From assembly GCA_934659415.1 (NCBI GenBank), contig CAKUHW010000064.1, forward strand, positions 1 to 6,275: a stretch of DNA of 6,275 nt. The letters run 5' to 3'. This document shows positions 5,157-6,275 of this stretch, one piece after another (the first letter of the stretch is position 1; the number at the start of each line of letters is the position of its first letter). Under the pieces are notes generated by a model that was given only the letters and a program-made list of their open reading frames with translations, was not told the DNA's origin and made no database searches. The translations under genes and the position numbers were made by a program. The stretch is from an uncultured Oscillospiraceae bacterium (GTDB lineage Bacteria; Bacillota; Clostridia; Oscillospirales; Oscillospiraceae).

Positions 5157-5774
5157 TCACGCCAGGCAGTCCAGGTACCCGGCCACGTCGAAGGGCTCCA
5201 GGAGGCTGTCCCGGCGCAGGTAGAGGGGATGATGAGGGTGCCCCTTCTTCGAGCGCTTCCCTGCGGAAAACCACCGGGCGCCCCGCCGCTGTCCCAGGGC
5301 GATCATGTCCCGCACGCAGGCGGGCAGATAGTCCCGCTTCTCGATCACCGTTCCCCAGGCGGCCCACACCGCCGGGGCCGCTGACAGGGAGAGGGCGTAG
5401 TCAAAGGCCTTCATGTTCTCCCGGTGGAGGGCGGCGTTGCACGTGCGCTCCATATCGTCCGGGTCGGTGGCCCGCTGGGCGTAGACGTTGAACATGAGAA
5501 AGCTGTCGTACCCGTTGAACTTTGCCACCCGCTCCACGGATTTCAGGGTGTTGTCCAGATCGTCCGGGGCTGCTGTGGAGGGGTTGATCCCCACGCAGAT
5601 CAAGGGCTTCTCCCCCCGCGTGCCCAGCAGATACCGATACTCCGAGTAATAATTCGGCGCATAGATCCATTTTGTAATGTCATAGTCCGGGTTTGGACGC
5701 TCCGCGGCGGCCAGCGCGTCCTCAAAACGCACCAGCTCCAGCACGGCGGTCTCCCCCGTGGGGATGTGTCCCAT
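5157..5774 (-). CDS. DUF1643 domain-containing protein
   Basis: Uncharacterised soluble protein of 205 residues; no biochemical function can be given. The DUF1643 hallmarks are ICVGINPSTAA (59-69), DNTLKSVERVAKFNGY (74-89), FNVYAQRATDP (95-105), VWAAWGT (136-142) and the C-terminal KKGHPHHPLYL (176-186). The conserved polar residues (Asn64, Ser66, Asp74, Arg101, Asp104, His179, His182) suggest a binding or catalytic site, an inference from motif conservation. The ATG at 5774 is preferred over one 25 codons upstream because AGGGAGGG lies 8 bases before it; the longer version would include the promoter and a non-family N-terminus. The stop lies 9 bp from the convergent recO stop with no terminator between. 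It is divergent from sfsA, 62 bp away. Confidence 0.85.
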   Translation of the reverse strand: MGHIPTGETAVLELVRFEDALAAAERPNPDYDITKWIYAPNYYSEYRYLLGTRGEKPLICVGINPSTAAPDDLDNTLKSVERVAKFNGYDSFLMFNVYAQRATDPDDMERTCNAALHRENMKAFDYALSLSAAPAVWAAWGTVIEKRDYLPACVRDMIALGQRRGARWFSAGKRSKKGHPHHPLYLRRDSLLEPFDVAGYLDCLA

Positions 5775-5807
5775 GTGTGCAGCCCTCCCTGTCGGTCCGA
5801 TACCCAC

Positions 5808-5837
5808 ACGATACCACAGAAACCAGGTGAAGTCCAA
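5808..5837 (-). promoter_or_regulatory. Probable promoter of the DUF1643 gene, overlapping the sfsA start
   Basis: On the minus strand, TTGGAC (5837-5832), 18 bases, then TATCGT (5813-5808), preceded by TGG as a possible extended -10. Its -35 box touches the first base of the sfsA start codon. The -10 match is moderate. No clear promoter for sfsA itself was found in the 62-bp gap. Confidence 0.45.
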
Positions 5838-6275
5838 TGAAATATGCATCGGTATGCCCCGCCGTCTTTCTGGAGCGGCCCAACCGCTTCATCGCCCGGG
5901 TGGAGCTGGACGGGCGGAGTGAGCGCGTCCACGTAAAGAACACCGGGCGGTGCAGGGAGCTTCTGCTCCCCGGCCGGCGGGTCTTTCTGGCGGAGGGGAC
6001 CAATCCCGGGCGGAAGACCAGGTACGACCTCATCGCCGTGGACAAGGACGGCCTGCTCATCAATATGGACGCCCAGGCGCCCAACCGGGTCTTTGCCGAG
6101 TGGGCGCAGGCCGGGGGCTTTGTGCCCGGCCTGACCCTGCTGCGTCCGGAGGTGACCTGGGGCTCCTCACGGTTCGACTTCTACTGGGAGGCCGGAGAGC
6201 GGCGGGGCTTCGCGGAGATCAAGGGCTGCACCCTGGAGGAGAACGGCTTCGCCCGCTTCCCCGACGCCCCCACCC
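5837..6275 (+). CDS. sfsA: SfsA family DNA/RNA nuclease, 3' end outside the window
   Basis: The first 146 codons, open to the window end; complete family members have about 230 residues. SfsA was first named for stimulating sugar fermentation genes and is now usually annotated as a DNA/RNA nuclease; its physiological role is uncertain. Visible family motifs are an OB-fold N-terminus with VHVKNTGRCRELLLPG (31-46), EGTNPGRKTRYDL (53-65), DAQAPNRVF (78-86), WGSSRFDFYWE (108-118) and the nuclease-like AEIKGCTLEE (126-135), ending in FPDAPT. Asp114, Glu127 and Lys129 match a D...ExK catalytic pattern. The ATG at 5837 follows AGGTGA by 6 bases, a modest ribosome binding site, and begins close to the conserved FLERPNRFIARV. 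It is divergently placed from the DUF1643 gene. Confidence 0.93.
   Translation, partial: MKYASVCPAVFLERPNRFIARVELDGRSERVHVKNTGRCRELLLPGRRVFLAEGTNPGRKTRYDLIAVDKDGLLINMDAQAPNRVFAEWAQAGGFVPGLTLLRPEVTWGSSRFDFYWEAGERRGFAEIKGCTLEENGFARFPDAPT

Overview
The window looks like chromosomal DNA of a GC-rich Clostridia member (Bacillota), most likely from or near the Oscillospiraceae (Flavonifractor or Pseudoflavonifractor type). This rests on strong AGGAGG-type ribosome binding sites, sigma-A style promoters with extended -10 boxes, heavily GC-biased third codon positions, and genes resembling clostridial housekeeping families. The species is inference; no rRNA or other marker gene is present.

Layout, left to right. 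(1) Positions 1-694, minus strand: most of a SnoaL/NTF2-fold protein with an N-terminal coiled coil; its C-terminus lies outside the window. It has its own promoter (775-803) and a palindrome-rich leader. (2) Positions 804-1688: about 0.9 kb with no credible gene, packed with hairpins. A run of stem-loops lies between two identical 21-base hairpin repeats (911-931 and 1137-1157). It is followed by two diverged copies of a larger palindromic element (1178-1314 and 1388-1626) that keep the same folding plan while their stem sequences differ. (3) Positions 1689-4225, minus strand: an apparent operon mutY - tdk - radical SAM protein (gaps of 30 bp and an ATGA overlap), read from a promoter at 4257-4285. 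(4) Positions 4389-5147, plus strand: recO, divergent from mutY, with its own extended -10 promoter. (5) Positions 5157-5774, minus strand: a DUF1643 protein, convergent with recO across 9 bp. (6) Positions 5837 to the end, plus strand: the first 146 codons of sfsA, divergent from the DUF1643 gene.

The recognisable genes are mostly nucleic-acid maintenance functions: 8-oxoguanine repair (MutY), recombinational repair (RecO), nucleotide salvage (thymidine kinase) and a nuclease-family protein (SfsA). With them are one uncharacterised radical SAM enzyme and one uncharacterised DUF1643 protein. MutY and RecO share a divergent promoter region, so two repair genes start from the same 163-bp intergenic stretch. 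I see no integrase, transposase, CRISPR array, toxin-antitoxin pair or defence cassette. The least explained part is the hairpin-rich region at 0.9-1.68 kb.
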